Source of the DNA: Gammaproteobacteria bacterium
GTDB lineage: Bacteria; Pseudomonadota; Gammaproteobacteria; Xanthomonadales; Wenzhouxiangellaceae
Assembly: GCA_003561495.1 (NCBI GenBank)
Contig: PWWM01000176.1
Span: 1 to 6,943 of the forward strand
DNA length: 6,943 nt
Reading direction: 5' to 3'
The notes under the pieces: model-generated
Seen by the model: the letters and a program-made list of their open reading frames with translations, nothing else
Databases searched by the model: none
What the model was told of the DNA's origin: nothing
Translations under genes and position numbers: made by a program
Shown here: positions 1 to 6,690 of the stretch, one piece after another
How positions within the stretch are numbered: the stretch's first letter is position 1
Layout: every line of letters starts with the position of its first letter

Positions 1-918
1 GAAATCCTGCCCATGGGATGGGCGCTAACCGACTTGTCATGTGATTCGGACGGCCCCGGCAGCACGTTCGAGATTGGGCACATCAGTGCGGGCGTGTTTC
101 TTGCTGCCGGGGAAGAGGCACGCTGCACTTTCACCAACACCCAACTGGGCAGCGTCACCATTGTCAAGGACGCGCTGGGCGGCGATGACAGCTTCAACTT
201 CGGCGGTGATTTCGGCCTGTTTTCCATCGCCACCAGCGGCGGCACCGGCAGCGAGACCTTCGGCGAGCTGCTGCCCGGCAGCTACACCGTGATTGAAGGC
301 GTACCGGGCGGCTGGGAGCTGATTGATCTGTCCTGTGACAACGAGTCCGCGGTAGATCTCGGAACCGCGACCGCCTCGATCGATGTAGCGGCTGGCGAGG
401 ACGTCGTATGCACATTCACCAATCAACGGCAACCGGCTGACCTTGCCATTGACAAGACCGCTTCGCAAGCCAATGTCGAACTCGGTGAAACCTTTCAGTA
501 TATTGTCACTGTGACCAGCCTGGGCCCCGCCACGGCCGAGAACGTGGTGCTGACCGATGAGCTGGATGCTCGCCTGATCTTCGATTCGGTCAGCCCGGCC
601 GGCGATTGCAGCCATGTCGGTGGCGTGGTGACCTGCCAGATCGGCGACATGGCCCAGAATGCAAGCTTCGAGGCCATCATCACCGTCACCGTGCTCGATG
701 ATCCGGCCATCGGCGGCGACACCATTCCCAATATCGCAACAGCCGATGGCGACAATGTCGAACCGGTCAGCGACAATGCCGATGTTACCGTAACAGCACC
801 TGACGAACCGGCCATCGCGATACCGGTGGCCGGGCCTTTCGGTCTGCTAGTGCTTGGTCTACTCCTGCTGATGATCGCGGGCATGCGGTTGCGCACCACT
901 GCCTTCAGGCAGAGCTGA
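1..918 (+). CDS. 3' part of a secreted repeat protein: prealbumin-like repeats, DUF11 domain, IPTL-CTERM-like tail
   Basis: The frame is open from the window edge (E-I-L-P precedes the first Met at 13), so the true start lies upstream and the start is missing. Counting residues from that Met, two copies of a roughly 98-residue unit are visible: each has GW.L.DLSCD followed by a C-T-F-T-N end (residues 2-42 and 100-137), and GSVTIVKD begins the second copy. These resemble the prealbumin-like or SpaA-like beta domains of bacterial surface proteins, and the paired cysteines fit an extracytoplasmic location. Residues 141-262 (ADLAIDKTASQANVELG to NADVTVT) form a DUF11 domain. The tail has IPVAGPFG at 270-277, a leucine-rich membrane segment to about 290, then a basic end (MRLR), which matches the layout of IPTL-CTERM sorting signals. 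The role is probably structural or adhesive at the cell surface; no catalytic motif is seen. A strong terminator follows, so transcription of this gene ends here. Confidence 0.85.
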   Translation, partial: EILPMGWALTDLSCDSDGPGSTFEIGHISAGVFLAAGEEARCTFTNTQLGSVTIVKDALGGDDSFNFGGDFGLFSIATSGGTGSETFGELLPGSYTVIEGVPGGWELIDLSCDNESAVDLGTATASIDVAAGEDVVCTFTNQRQPADLAIDKTASQANVELGETFQYIVTVTSLGPATAENVVLTDELDARLIFDSVSPAGDCSHVGGVVTCQIGDMAQNASFEAIITVTVLDDPAIGGDTIPNIATADGDNVEPVSDNADVTVTAPDEPAIAIPVAGPFGLLVLGLLLLMIAGMRLRTTAFRQS

Positions 919-938
919 TCAAGTAGGCGTTGGAAGGA

Positions 939-964
939 AGGCGACCCGGATATCCGGGTCGCCT
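939..964 (+). terminator. Intrinsic terminator after the surface-protein gene
   Basis: The 26 bases form a perfect palindrome (arm AGGCGACCCGGAT, centre between 951 and 952), followed at once by GTTTT (965-969). It begins 20 nt after the stop of the DUF11 gene and sits well upstream of the ATP-grasp gene. A GC-rich stem with a short T-run is the classic rho-independent layout. On the opposite strand the flank is only TTCCTT, so action in that direction is less likely. A perfect palindrome could also bind a dimeric protein, but position and T-run favour a terminator. Confidence 0.8.
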
Positions 965-1092
965 GTTTTGGAAACGCCGATGATGCCCCTGGTCCGGCCC
1001 AAATCAGGCTGAATTCGTCTGTCGCGGCACAAAATCCGGCTGTACTTTGATGGCTGTCAACTGCTCGCATTCCATGAATTGCTAGGGTAGGG

Positions 1093-2433
1093 ATGGGCAT
1101 GCACAGTTCAGCGGAGAAGAGCGTGAGCAATGTATTCGTCATGGGCCTGGATCGCTTTCATCAGGATCTGCTCGAGACGATTGAAGATGAAGGCAGTGAC
1201 TACCAGTTCCTGACACTGTACAAAACTTCCGAGATCGTCCATCCGCCGGATCTCGAGTATCCGAGCATGGAAGAAATGTGCGAGCACGCGGGCAGATTGT
1301 TCCGTAACTTTCCTGACTCGGTCGATGGCGTGATGGGCTACTGGGACCTGCCGACCTCCCTGGCCGTGCCGCTGATCGCCCGGACTTACGGACTGCCCGG
1401 TCCACCGCTCGAGGCGGTCGCACGCTGCGAACACAAGTACTGGTCAAGACTGGAACAGGCGGCTATCGCGCCTGAGTTGATCGGTCGGTTTCAGGTCATC
1501 AATCCATTCGATTCCGACCCATTGGCGACCGTGGAGCTGGACTACCCGTTCTGGATCAAGCCGATCAAGTCCCATTCCTCCTTCCTCGGCTACTATATCG
1601 ATCGTCCCGAAACACTGTTGGCGCACCTGCCCAGGATTCGCGAGAAGATCGGCATCATGGGCCGGCCAATGAATGAATTTCTCGCCCATGTCGACCTGCC
1701 CGATGAAATCGCCGAAATCGACGGGTACCACTGTATCGCCGAAGAGCTGGTCTCGCAGGGTGAGCAATGCACGCTCGAGGGCTATGGCTGGAAGGGCGAG
1801 ATCACGGTTTTCGGCGTTGTCGATTCGATTCGTGCCGGTCTTTACAATTCCTCGTTCAGTCGCTACCAGTATCCATCCAGGTTGCCCGAGACGGTGCAGC
1901 AGCGCATGATCGAGGCCACTCGCCGGTTGATGCTGGGAATCGGCTACGAGGGTGGGGCATTCAATATCGAATTCTACTGGGACCCCGACAGCGACCGGAT
2001 TCGGGTGCTCGAGATCAATGCACGAATCTCCAAATCTCATTCCCCGCTTTTCCTCATGGTCGATGGCGCCACCAATCAGAAAGTCCCGCTGCATCTGGCC
2101 CTGGGGCGCAAGCCGGACTTTCCCCATCGTCAGGGCGAATTTGACCTGGCGGCCAAATTCATGCTGCGCTACTTTGAAGACGGCCTGATCGAGCATGTGC
2201 CGACCAGGGAGGATGTTGAAAAAATTCAGCAACTTTACCCTGAGGCGCGCATTCGCATCCTCGCCACCCAGGGTACTCATCTCAGTGACCTGGACTTGCA
2301 GGACAGTTACAGCTTCGAGGTCGCCGAAGTCTTTCTCGGGGGCAGCAATGAGCAGGAGTTGCTGACCAAGTACCAGGATGTCATTGAACGCCTGGGATTC
2401 CGGATCAGCCCGCAGCGCAAGGTGGCACGATGA
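1093..2433 (+). CDS. ATP-grasp family ligase, substrate unknown
   Basis: A 446-residue protein with an N-terminal Rossmann-like pre-ATP-grasp part (NVFVMGLDRF near residue 13, DGVMGYWDLP near 78) and an ATP-grasp fold from about 112. Visible motifs are FWIKPIKSHSS (K156, nucleotide-binding lysine), IAEELV at 215-220 (adenine-contacting acidic hinge), the strand ITVFGVVDS at 237-245, and the metal site NIEF...VLEINARIS with E293, E307 and N309. ATP-grasp enzymes activate a carboxylate as an acyl phosphate and join it to an amine, thiol or other nucleophile; which ones here is unknown. Its stop overlaps the start of the next gene (ATGA), which implies translational coupling. Three starts are possible: ATG 1093, ATG 1099 (AGGG 6 nt upstream) and GTG 1123 (GGAG 6 nt upstream, right before the conserved NVFVMG). 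The last could be the true one. No signal peptide is seen, so the protein should be cytoplasmic. No convincing promoter was found in the 128 nt between the terminator and the start. Confidence 0.9.
   Translation: MGMHSSAEKSVSNVFVMGLDRFHQDLLETIEDEGSDYQFLTLYKTSEIVHPPDLEYPSMEEMCEHAGRLFRNFPDSVDGVMGYWDLPTSLAVPLIARTYGLPGPPLEAVARCEHKYWSRLEQAAIAPELIGRFQVINPFDSDPLATVELDYPFWIKPIKSHSSFLGYYIDRPETLLAHLPRIREKIGIMGRPMNEFLAHVDLPDEIAEIDGYHCIAEELVSQGEQCTLEGYGWKGEITVFGVVDSIRAGLYNSSFSRYQYPSRLPETVQQRMIEATRRLMLGIGYEGGAFNIEFYWDPDSDRIRVLEINARISKSHSPLFLMVDGATNQKVPLHLALGRKPDFPHRQGEFDLAAKFMLRYFEDGLIEHVPTREDVEKIQQLYPEARIRILATQGTHLSDLDLQDSYSFEVAEVFLGGSNEQELLTKYQDVIERLGFRISPQRKVAR
2419..2425 (+). promoter_or_regulatory. 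Ribosome binding site for the S15 hydrolase inside the ATP-grasp gene
   Basis: AAGGTGG lies in the last codons of the ATP-grasp gene, with AAGG ending 7 nt before the ATG at 2430. It supports that start and the ATGA stop/start overlap, and so reinitiation by ribosomes finishing the upstream gene. Confidence 0.6.
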
Positions 2434-4463
2434 AGTTTGTCAGGAAATTACCCTTTGGCGTCGATGAGGAGGCCAACGTCCTGATCCCCATGGCCGACGG
2501 TGTCCACCTGGCCGCGCGGATCTGGCGACCGCACACCGACCGGCCCGTGCCGGCGGTCGTGGAATACATTCCCTATCGCAAGCGATTCGGGACTGCCCAG
2601 CGCGATGAAGTCATGCATCCCTACATGGCCGGCCACGGCTTCGCAAGTATTCGCGTGGACCTGCGCGGTAGCGGTGAATCGGACGGGGTGCTGGAAGATG
2701 AATATCTGCAGCAGGAACTCGATGATGGTTGCGAAGTGTTGGCCTGGCTGGGACGCCAGCCCTGGTGCAACGGACGCATCGGCATGATCGGCATTTCCTG
2801 GGGTGGGTTCAATGGGCTGCAGATCGCCGCCATGCAACCACCGGAGCTCAAGGCGGTGGTTGCGGTATGCGCCTCCGACGACCGCTACGCCGATGACGTG
2901 CATCACATGGGCGGTTGCCTGCTTGGCGACAACATCTCCTGGGCGTCGGTGATGTTTGCCTACAATACGCTGCCGCCGGATCCCGAACTGGTCGGCGACC
3001 AATGGCGCGAAATGTGGTTCGAACGCCTCAATGGCAGCGGTCTGTGGCTGGAGAAATGGTTGCGCCACCAACGCCGGGACGAATTCTGGCGTCATGCCTC
3101 GGTGCGCGAGGACTATGGCGCGATCCAGTGTCCGGTCTACGCGGTCAGTGGCTGGGCGGATGGTTATTCCAACGTGGTGTTCCGACTGATGGCCAATCTC
3201 GATGTGCCACGCAAGGGCCTGATCGGGCCCTGGAGCCACAAGTATCCGCACCAGGGCGTTCCCGGTCCGGCGATCGGCTTTCTTCAGGAAGTGCGTCGCT
3301 GGTGGGACCACTGGCTGGGGCAGCAGGACACCGGCATCACCGAAGAGCCCATGCTGAAAGTCTGGATGCAGGACAGCGTGCCGCCGGTGACCCACTACCA
3401 GCAACGCCCCGGCCGCTGGGTGGCCGAACCGTCCTGGCCAAGTACCCAGATCAGGGACCGCAGCTACGCCTTGTGTCGTACCGGCCTGGAAGAAGAGTGC
3501 GCCCGCCCGGAGGGGCAGGAATACATCGCCACGATACGTTCCCCGCTGACCGTGGGCCTGTTTGCCGGCAAATGGTGCTCGTATGCCGCCGGACCGGATC
3601 TGGCCCATGACCAGCGCGAGGAAGACGGGGGCGCCCTGGTGTTCGAGAGTGCTCCGCTTGATCAGCAGCTTGAAATCATGGGTGAGAGCCGACTTGAGCT
3701 GGAATTCTCGTCTGATCGTCCCGTGGCCATGGTCGCCGTGCGTCTGTCCGATGTGGCCGCCGACGACAAGGCCACTCGAGTCACCTATGGTCTGCTCAAT
3801 CTGACCCACTATCAGGGCAGTGAGCATCCGCAGCCTCTGGAACCGGGGCGCAAGTACCGTGCAGCAGTCACACTCAACGGCATTGCCCATTCCTTCCCCG
3901 CCGGTCACCGACTGCGATTGTCACTGTCGACTTCCTACTGGCCGCTGGCCTGGCCACCGCCGGAGCCGGTGTGCCTGAGCGTCCACACCCACGGCTGCCG
4001 ACTGGTGCTGCCCGAGCGCCCGCCGCGCGACAGCGATCGCCACCTGATCGCGTTCGACCCTCCGGAAGGGACCCGACCCGGCAAGATGACGCGCATCGAG
4101 CCTCCGCATCGAAACTGGCTGGTTCATCGCGATTTGGCCGCCGACCGTTCGACCCTGGAAGTGATCAATGACGACGGCGTCTATCGACTCGAAGACATCG
4201 ACCTGCAAGTGAGCAAGCGCACCGTGGAAACCTACAGCACCACGGCCGATGATTTCACCTCTCCTCGAGCCGAAGTGGTATCCGAACGCGCACTCAAACG
4301 CGGCGACTGGGCGATTCGTTCAGTCACACGCACCGTGGTGACTTCGACGCCAGGGCATTTTCTGGTTCATGCGAACATGGATATCTATCAGAACTTCGCT
4401 CACGGCGAGCGTCGAGTCCTGAGCAAAAACTGGGACGAAACCATTCCGCGGGATCTGCTTTGA
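2430..4463 (+). CDS. CocE/NonD family (peptidase S15-like) serine hydrolase
   Basis: A 677-residue protein with the layout of large CocE/NonD hydrolases: an N-terminal alpha/beta hydrolase domain (about 10-300, with a helical cap insert near 160-225), an X-Pro dipeptidyl-peptidase C-terminal jelly-roll (about 320-545), and a final extension of some 110 residues ending in KNWDETIPRDLL, a tail typical of the 660-680-residue members. The catalytic set is visible: nucleophile S123 in GISWGG, acid D244 in SGWADGY, and H270 in GPWSHKYPH. The family cleaves amide or ester bonds next to small acyl groups (Xaa-Pro dipeptides, cocaine, glutaryl-cephalosporins). The substrate here is unknown. No signal peptide is seen (it starts MKFVRKLPFG), so it should act in the cytoplasm beside the ATP-grasp protein. 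The 4-nt overlap with that gene points to a shared pathway, perhaps reversal or trimming of the ligase product. Its stop lies 9 nt from the end of the convergent hydrolase gene. Confidence 0.92.
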   Translation: MKFVRKLPFGVDEEANVLIPMADGVHLAARIWRPHTDRPVPAVVEYIPYRKRFGTAQRDEVMHPYMAGHGFASIRVDLRGSGESDGVLEDEYLQQELDDGCEVLAWLGRQPWCNGRIGMIGISWGGFNGLQIAAMQPPELKAVVAVCASDDRYADDVHHMGGCLLGDNISWASVMFAYNTLPPDPELVGDQWREMWFERLNGSGLWLEKWLRHQRRDEFWRHASVREDYGAIQCPVYAVSGWADGYSNVVFRLMANLDVPRKGLIGPWSHKYPHQGVPGPAIGFLQEVRRWWDHWLGQQDTGITEEPMLKVWMQDSVPPVTHYQQRPGRWVAEPSWPSTQIRDRSYALCRTGLEEECARPEGQEYIATIRSPLTVGLFAGKWCSYAAGPDLAHDQREEDGGALVFESAPLDQQLEIMGESRLELEFSSDRPVAMVAVRLSDVAADDKATRVTYGLLNLTHYQGSEHPQPLEPGRKYRAAVTLNGIAHSFPAGHRLRLSLSTSYWPLAWPPPEPVCLSVHTHGCRLVLPERPPRDSDRHLIAFDPPEGTRPGKMTRIEPPHRNWLVHRDLAADRSTLEVINDDGVYRLEDIDLQVSKRTVETYSTTADDFTSPRAEVVSERALKRGDWAIRSVTRTVVTSTPGHFLVHANMDIYQNFAHGERRVLSKNWDETIPRDLL

Positions 4464-4472
4464 CAGGCCCTT

Positions 4473-5336
4473 TCACCCGGACACCGACCCCAGCCATTGG
4501 CCAATGGCATCGACCATGGCCTCGGGCTGTTCGGTGGGTATCCAGTGCATGGCGTCCAGCTCGACGATTTTCACTGCCGGCATGGCCGCCAGCGCCCGAT
4601 ACGTGATCGGTATATCACCGAACAAGCCACCGGATGACAGTAGCGCCAGGGCAGGCGCCTGGATGTCCTCGAGTCCTCCCAGAGGTCGCAACACCTCGTT
4701 TAAGGCCTGCAGATAGGCGGCGGTGTGCATGTACAGGCGGTCCTTGCTAGGCCGGCCATAGCGTTTGCGAATGGCCGCGTGCGGGCCAAGGCGGCGAAAT
4801 TGCTCCCGGGTGTGTTTATCCAGCTCGGTCAGATCCAGTGGAGGCAGTTCCCGGCGACTCACGCCTAGGGCATTCAGACCCAGAATGGCGAACGAACTCA
4901 ATAGCAGCAGATAACGACAGCGCCGCAGCAGCTTCATCTTGCGACCCATGGCGGGTGGCAGCATCGGCTCGACTAGCACCAGCCCGGCGGTGCGCTCCGG
5001 ATAGCGCCGGGCGAAACGCAACGCCAGGTTGGCGCCCAGGCAATGACCGCCTATCACGGCCTGCTCGAATCCCTCCGCATCCAGCAGTTCAGCCAGATCA
5101 TCGCACCAGATTTCCGAATGAATGCGCCCGCGCCAGGCCGATTTTCCGTGACCGCGCAGATCCGGACACAACAGGTTCCAGTTGCGTTGCCCGGCGGTGG
5201 CCTCGGCAAACTCGCGCCAGCGCGTACCGTTGCTGGCCAGGCCGTGGCACAGGACCAGCAGCTTGCGACTGTTTTCGGCAGGCCAGAGCCGGTAGAACAG
5301 GGTGGCCCGCCCGCGATTGAGGCGTTTTTCGAGCAT
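4473..5336 (-). CDS. Alpha/beta hydrolase with a cysteine at the nucleophile elbow
   Basis: A 287-residue single-domain alpha/beta hydrolase. Motifs in order: oxyanion-hole strand LLVLCHGLASNG (HG at 31-32), DLRGHGKS at 59-66, nucleophile elbow GGHCLGAN (C99), strand GLVLVEPMLPP (E123), and catalytic His in LDAMHWIP (H264). The usual Ser of GHSLG is Cys, encoded by TGC at 5040-5042. The usual Asp after strand 7 is also not obvious: that stretch reads ALLSSGGLFGD (nearest acid D241), so E123 after strand 6 may serve, as the equivalent acid does in some haloalkane dehalogenases. Cys elbows are known in dienelactone hydrolases and PHA synthases, but this protein lacks the other features of both. 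A basic hydrophobic stretch (residues 131-158) belongs to the cap and may contact membranes or acyl chains. ATG 5336 has only a weak GAG as a possible ribosome site; the frame stays open further upstream. It converges on the S15 hydrolase with no terminator between them, and may be cotranscribed with the Host_attach gene 83 nt upstream. Thioesterase, esterase and lyase roles are all possible. Confidence 0.88.
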   Translation of the reverse strand: MLEKRLNRGRATLFYRLWPAENSRKLLVLCHGLASNGTRWREFAEATAGQRNWNLLCPDLRGHGKSAWRGRIHSEIWCDDLAELLDAEGFEQAVIGGHCLGANLALRFARRYPERTAGLVLVEPMLPPAMGRKMKLLRRCRYLLLLSSFAILGLNALGVSRRELPPLDLTELDKHTREQFRRLGPHAAIRKRYGRPSKDRLYMHTAAYLQALNEVLRPLGGLEDIQAPALALLSSGGLFGDIPITYRALAAMPAVKIVELDAMHWIPTEQPEAMVDAIGQWLGSVSG

Positions 5337-5419
5337 GGGTCGCTCAACGAATTCACCAGCCTCCAGCCTATTGCATCCGGGCTGAGAAAGTTTGTTTTTC
5401 CGCGACTCCGACTCGGAGA
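5337..5419. other. Spacer between Host_attach gene and cysteine hydrolase gene
   Basis: The 83 nt hold no gene and no convincing promoter. A short inverted repeat (CTCCGA/TCGGAG, 5406-5418) sits just past the Host_attach stop, but no T-run follows on the minus strand, so readthrough into the hydrolase gene is likely. Confidence 0.4.
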
Positions 5420-5856
5420 TTACAGGTACTCAGGTAACAGGGCGCGCAAGGCCTCTGGATCCAATCGCACCACGTTTTTCGGTGTCTCGCTGCCGACGAT
5501 GGCGCGTGTGTCCTTGTCCAGGCCGGCGCGTAGCAGGCCGAGAAAATGCGGGGCGGCGACCAGGTGCAACCGTTGAACGTCGCCTCGGCGTCGGGCGGTA
5601 ACAAGGAATTCGGCGATTCGCTGTGCGAAAGTCCTCTCGGATTGCTCACGCTGCGAAATCGGCTCGCTCATGGCGAACCGACTGGACCGAGGGCGATTCA
5701 TCCCCCGACCGGGTGCGTCGGATACCAGATCCTGCTCCTTGAGACGGCTATCCGGGTTGACCAGATCCTGGAATACCTGAATCTGCTGGCCGGGCTGGCG
5801 CCGAAAGACGCGAGCGTTGTCGCCAGGGCCTTTGACTACAGAGTCTCAACTTTCAT
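5420..5856 (-). pseudogene. Host_attach (PF10116-type) gene with a frame break just after its start
   Basis: From 5839 down to 5423 the minus strand encodes 139 residues that fit the whole length of the 'protein required for attachment to host cells' family (AtsE-like): NARVFRRQPG, QDLVNPDSRLKEQDLVSD, FAQRIAEFL, then LHLVAAPHFLGLLRAGLD and the end ALRALLPEYL. Members are about 140-150 residues long. This frame has no ATG until 5701, far inside the domain, and its upstream stop is TGA at 5848-5846. A good family-like start, ATG at 5856 (M-K-V-E-T-L), is in another frame and meets TAG at 5838-5836. Adding one base between about 5840 and 5845 would join the two into about 145 residues. Either the gene is a recent frameshift mutant, a base was miscalled, or translation starts at a rare codon. 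The biochemical role of the family is poorly known; the name comes from Agrobacterium. It is divergent from the DUF2200-like frame and upstream of the cysteine hydrolase on the same strand. Confidence 0.75.
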
Positions 5857-5876
5857 ACCCTGAATTCCCAATTCGC

Positions 5877-5882
5877 AAGGAA
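5877..5882 (+). promoter_or_regulatory. Strong ribosome binding site fixing the start at 5889
   Basis: AAGGAA lies 6 nt before the ATG at 5889. It decides that start over the more upstream ATG at 5817, which has no comparable site and would overlap the opposite-strand Host_attach start. Confidence 0.65.
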
Positions 5883-5888
5883 TTGAAC

Positions 5889-6452
5889 ATGACCAGACAA
5901 CCTTTTCTGGATTCGCACTTCGCCAAGGTCAATCCAGCCTGCGTCAACAAAGTCGAGCGCAAGGCCAATGAAAAGCTCGAAGCTGGTCTGATTCAGAAGA
6001 TCCTGGTCTTGGCCTCATTTTTACTAAGCTTTGGCGCAGCCACGCAGGTTGTAGCGATGGACCGGGAACACATCCAACTGCCTGAACCTGTGGAATCCTC
6101 CAACGTCTCCGTCGAAGACGCCATCGGGGCACGACGCTCCGTGCGCCGTTTCTCCGGCCAGCGTCTGTCCGACGAAGTCATCAGCCGGCTGCTCTGGTCG
6201 GCCCAGGGCATCACGGAATCCAGACGAAACCTTCGTGCGGTGCCTTCAGCCGGTCCAACCTATCCACTTGAACTCTATCTAATCGACCAGCGCGGCGTAT
6301 TTCACTACCAGCCCACCGAACACCGCCTCAAGAAGATTGCATCAAATGATCGACGTTTCGCACTGGCCCGCGCCGCACTGGGCCAGGACATGATCTCTCA
6401 GGCTGCCCCTTTAAATCATTCCGGTGGGACGCCCTCGCTAAGTAGCCTCTGA
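5889..6452 (+). pseudogene. DUF2200-like start fused to a C-terminally truncated SagB-type nitroreductase
   Basis: The 187-codon frame has two unlike parts. Residues 1-34 (HFAKVNPACVNKVERK and following) resemble the conserved start of DUF2200 proteins (FASVYPxYVxKxERKGRTKxEV). Residues 36-56 (QKILVLASFLLSFGAATQVV) look like a signal peptide, and the mature part from MDREHIQLPEP matches SagB/ThcOx-type flavin nitroreductases: ARRSVRRFSG (81-90, FMN phosphate-binding arginines), LLWSAQGITE (101-110), PSAGPTYPLELY (119-130) and AALGQDMISQAAPL (162-175). Family similarity stops there and 12 unrelated residues (NHSGGTPSLSSL) precede the stop, so the C-terminal half of the fold, with the remaining flavin and dimer contacts, is gone. 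A signal peptide starting at residue 36 would not be exported normally. The product is therefore probably non-functional, despite a strong ribosome site. Intact relatives are about 200-250 residues and exported; their substrates are mostly unknown. The junction near 5985-5996 looks like an illegitimate fusion. Confidence 0.7.
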
Positions 6453-6466
6453 ATAACTCTGCGAGC

Positions 6467-6690
6467 ATGACCAGCGATCACAAGCGCCTGCAGGAACGGG
6501 CGCTCGGGTCATACCACAGCGGTTCGCACAATCCAGGAAGCAGGGCAGGGCACAATCAACTCCGCATATCCGCGCTCTACCCGACCTACGCTACGTCAAC
6601 AAGGCCGAACGCAAGGGCAAAACCAAGGACGAGGTCGACCGGATTATCCCGTCTCCTCAGCTGTGGCAAAGGCCGGACTGGGTGTGGTAG
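6467..6690 (+). pseudogene. Second DUF2200 fragment, broken by a 5-bp tandem duplication
   Basis: From ATG 6467 a frame runs into ISALYPTY (ending near 6589), then the DUF2200 core continues in another frame as YVNKAERKGKTKDEVDRII (6592-6648) up to a TAG at 6688-6690. Between the two the sequence CTACG is repeated in tandem (6586-6590 and 6591-6595). Removing one copy restores LYPTYVNKAERKGKT, an excellent match to the family signature. Past DRII the expected WLTGY segment and the rest of the roughly 115-residue domain are missing (PSPQLWQRPDWVW instead). The stretch from MTSDHK to about residue 35 is not recognisable, so the ATG at 6467 may not be original. The function of DUF2200 is unknown. 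This is a dead remnant on present evidence. Confidence 0.65.
6586..6595 (+). repeat. 5-bp tandem duplication (CTACG x2) that shifts the DUF2200 frame
   Basis: CTACGCTACG sits exactly where the DUF2200 signature changes frame. Deleting either copy restores the family sequence. Polymerase slippage is the simplest cause. Confidence 0.7.

Noticed and set aside
37..615. 192-codon minus-strand frame opposite the DUF11 gene, and similar ones at 495-1142 and 1444-2280
   Set aside because: They are antisense to well-supported genes, show no recognisable domain, and are explained by high GC.
1047..1075. TTGATG and TTCCAT 17 nt apart as a promoter of the ATP-grasp operon
   Set aside because: The second box matches the sigma-70 consensus at only 3 of 6 positions, no better than chance.
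2448..3908. Long 486-codon open frame on the minus strand
   Set aside because: It lies fully inside the S15 hydrolase gene, whose motifs and catalytic residues are clear. High GC keeps the opposite strand free of stops, and its translation shows no family motif.
5406..5418. Inverted repeat CTCCGA/TCGGAG after the Host_attach stop as a terminator
   Set aside because: The stem is 4-6 bp and no T-run follows on the minus strand.
5817..5888. Upstream ATG at 5817 as start of the DUF2200/nitroreductase frame
   Set aside because: It would overlap the opposite-strand Host_attach start, the extra 24 residues match nothing, and a strong ribosome site precedes ATG 5889.
6438..6470. Segment around GCCTCTGAATAACTCTGCGA as one end of an insertion sequence
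   Set aside because: It looks somewhat like IS termini and sits where nitroreductase similarity ends, but no inverted partner, target duplication or transposase is present in the window.
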